Source: Xiphydria camelus
Lineage: Eukaryota > Arthropoda > Insecta > Hymenoptera > Xiphydriidae
DNA length: 64,000 nucleotides
Assembly: GCA_963678675.1 (NCBI GenBank)
Contig: OY783198.1
Location: 18,710,684-18,774,683 of the forward strand
Reading direction: 5' to 3'
Position numbers and translations under genes: made by a program. Below the pieces are notes generated by a model. The model ran no database searches, had not been told where the DNA came from, and saw nothing but the letters and a program-made list of their open reading frames with translations. Below, one piece after another: positions 63,401 through 64,000 of the stretch (positions are counted from its first letter, which is position 1; each line of letters begins with the position of its first letter).

Positions 63401-63762
63401 GATTCCATTCGCGATTGCAATAAGGTGTCGATCTTTCGCACCGGCGCGGCGGTATACCGACCGTTCCAGACCACGACCACGCCTTCGAGAGCTACGAGCG
63501 TCACTTCCTGGCGAGCGCGCGGGTCTCGTGCTGATACTTTGGACGATTTGGGGAGGACGGTGTTTTTGAGATTTTTTAGATTGCGTATAGGAATTATATA
63601 CATATACACGTAAATCTTCTAAAAATTCGTTGGTGTTATAAGAGTATTTGAATTTCTAAGATATGTATTTGTTGGTTCGAAAAATTTCTTTCTACTATAA
63701 AATATCTAAGAATTAACGTTTTTTTTCTCCAAATCTTATCGATATCCTACAACTTCATGCTC
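57478..63762. other. Upstream intron or 5' flank of drl; no exon found
   Basis: I looked on the minus strand for the first half of the WIF domain (a YYVR / FTW type pattern) and for a signal-peptide exon and found neither. The longest frame, 58222-59091 minus, has no WIF-like sequence. This is probably intron, with the missing exon or exons beyond 64000. Confidence 0.6.
58857..58882 (+). repeat. (CT)n microsatellite
   Basis: About 25 bp of CT repeats between AT-rich and CpG-rich sequence upstream of the WIF exon. Confidence 0.95.
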
Positions 63763-64000
63763 CACGCTGAGAGAAATAATTGTTAATGTCAAAAAAATAT
63801 TTCTTGAGCCAAGAACATATGATCTTACAAATTTTTAAGAATACAGATTCTTCATCGAGGAATGTAAGTATTCTTGATTCAAGTATATCTGCGTTGGGAC
63901 AAGAAATTCTTTTTGCATGACACAAATAATTATTACTCGAGCTTACCGATTATTTTCTTGCACGAAGAAAACCATAGCTTGACTCTAGAATTATACACGG
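63763..64000 (+). mobile_element. Family D element, cut by the window end
   Basis: Starts CGCTGAGAGAAATAATTG, followed by ATGTCAAAAAAATATTTCTT, GAACATATGATCTTACAA and GATTCAAG, aligning with 7729-8005. Confidence 0.72.

Overview
This looks like a nuclear insect genome, most likely Hymenoptera and plausibly an ant. The grounds are CpG-rich blocks alternating with AT-rich ones, many short microsatellites (GA/CT, CA, CG), a dense population of short terminal-inverted-repeat elements, and one widely split metazoan gene. There are no bacterial-style operons, no CRISPR array, and no rRNA or tRNA that I can support.

One gene is clear, on the minus strand between 57477 and 39993. It is a Ryk/Derailed-family Wnt-receptor pseudokinase. 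Exons in transcription order are 57477-57210 (second half of the WIF domain), 48926-48752 (juxtamembrane and transmembrane), 46753-46549 (cytoplasmic linker), 42435-42280 and 42222-42066 (pre-kinase linker and N-lobe, split by a possible 57-nt intron or joined as one exon), 41557-41290 (helix C to the catalytic loop), 40793-40607 (catalytic and activation segment) and 40241-39993 (C-lobe and stop). All splice phases agree and the joined frame is 555 codons including the stop. The signal peptide and first half of the WIF domain lie in one or more exons I could not find between 57478 and 64000; they are probably beyond the window.

From 1 to about 39.9 kb I see no gene I can support. This DNA lies 3' of the receptor gene. 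It is a mosaic of CpG-rich blocks (about 10.9-16.3, 32.7-34.8 and 36.2-37.3 kb), whose long overlapping open frames look like composition artefacts, and AT-rich blocks full of transposon fragments. At least six short element families (called A, B, D, E, F and G here) end in variants of CACTGAGARAAA and are usually flanked by TA. Other families are C, a foldback pair, a CAGGGTGTCTAGCG-ended element, a pogo/Tigger-like element, a 1.1-kb foldback element and three long near-perfect palindromes.

The same families have invaded the receptor introns. Family B fills most of the last intron, family C most of the one before it, and family F, a 403-bp inverted-repeat element, a 163-bp minisatellite and the pogo-like element sit in the larger introns. 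I found no clear undescribed gene system. The most useful leads are the shared-terminus element families and their nested copies, and the splicing ambiguities in the receptor's cytoplasmic linker.
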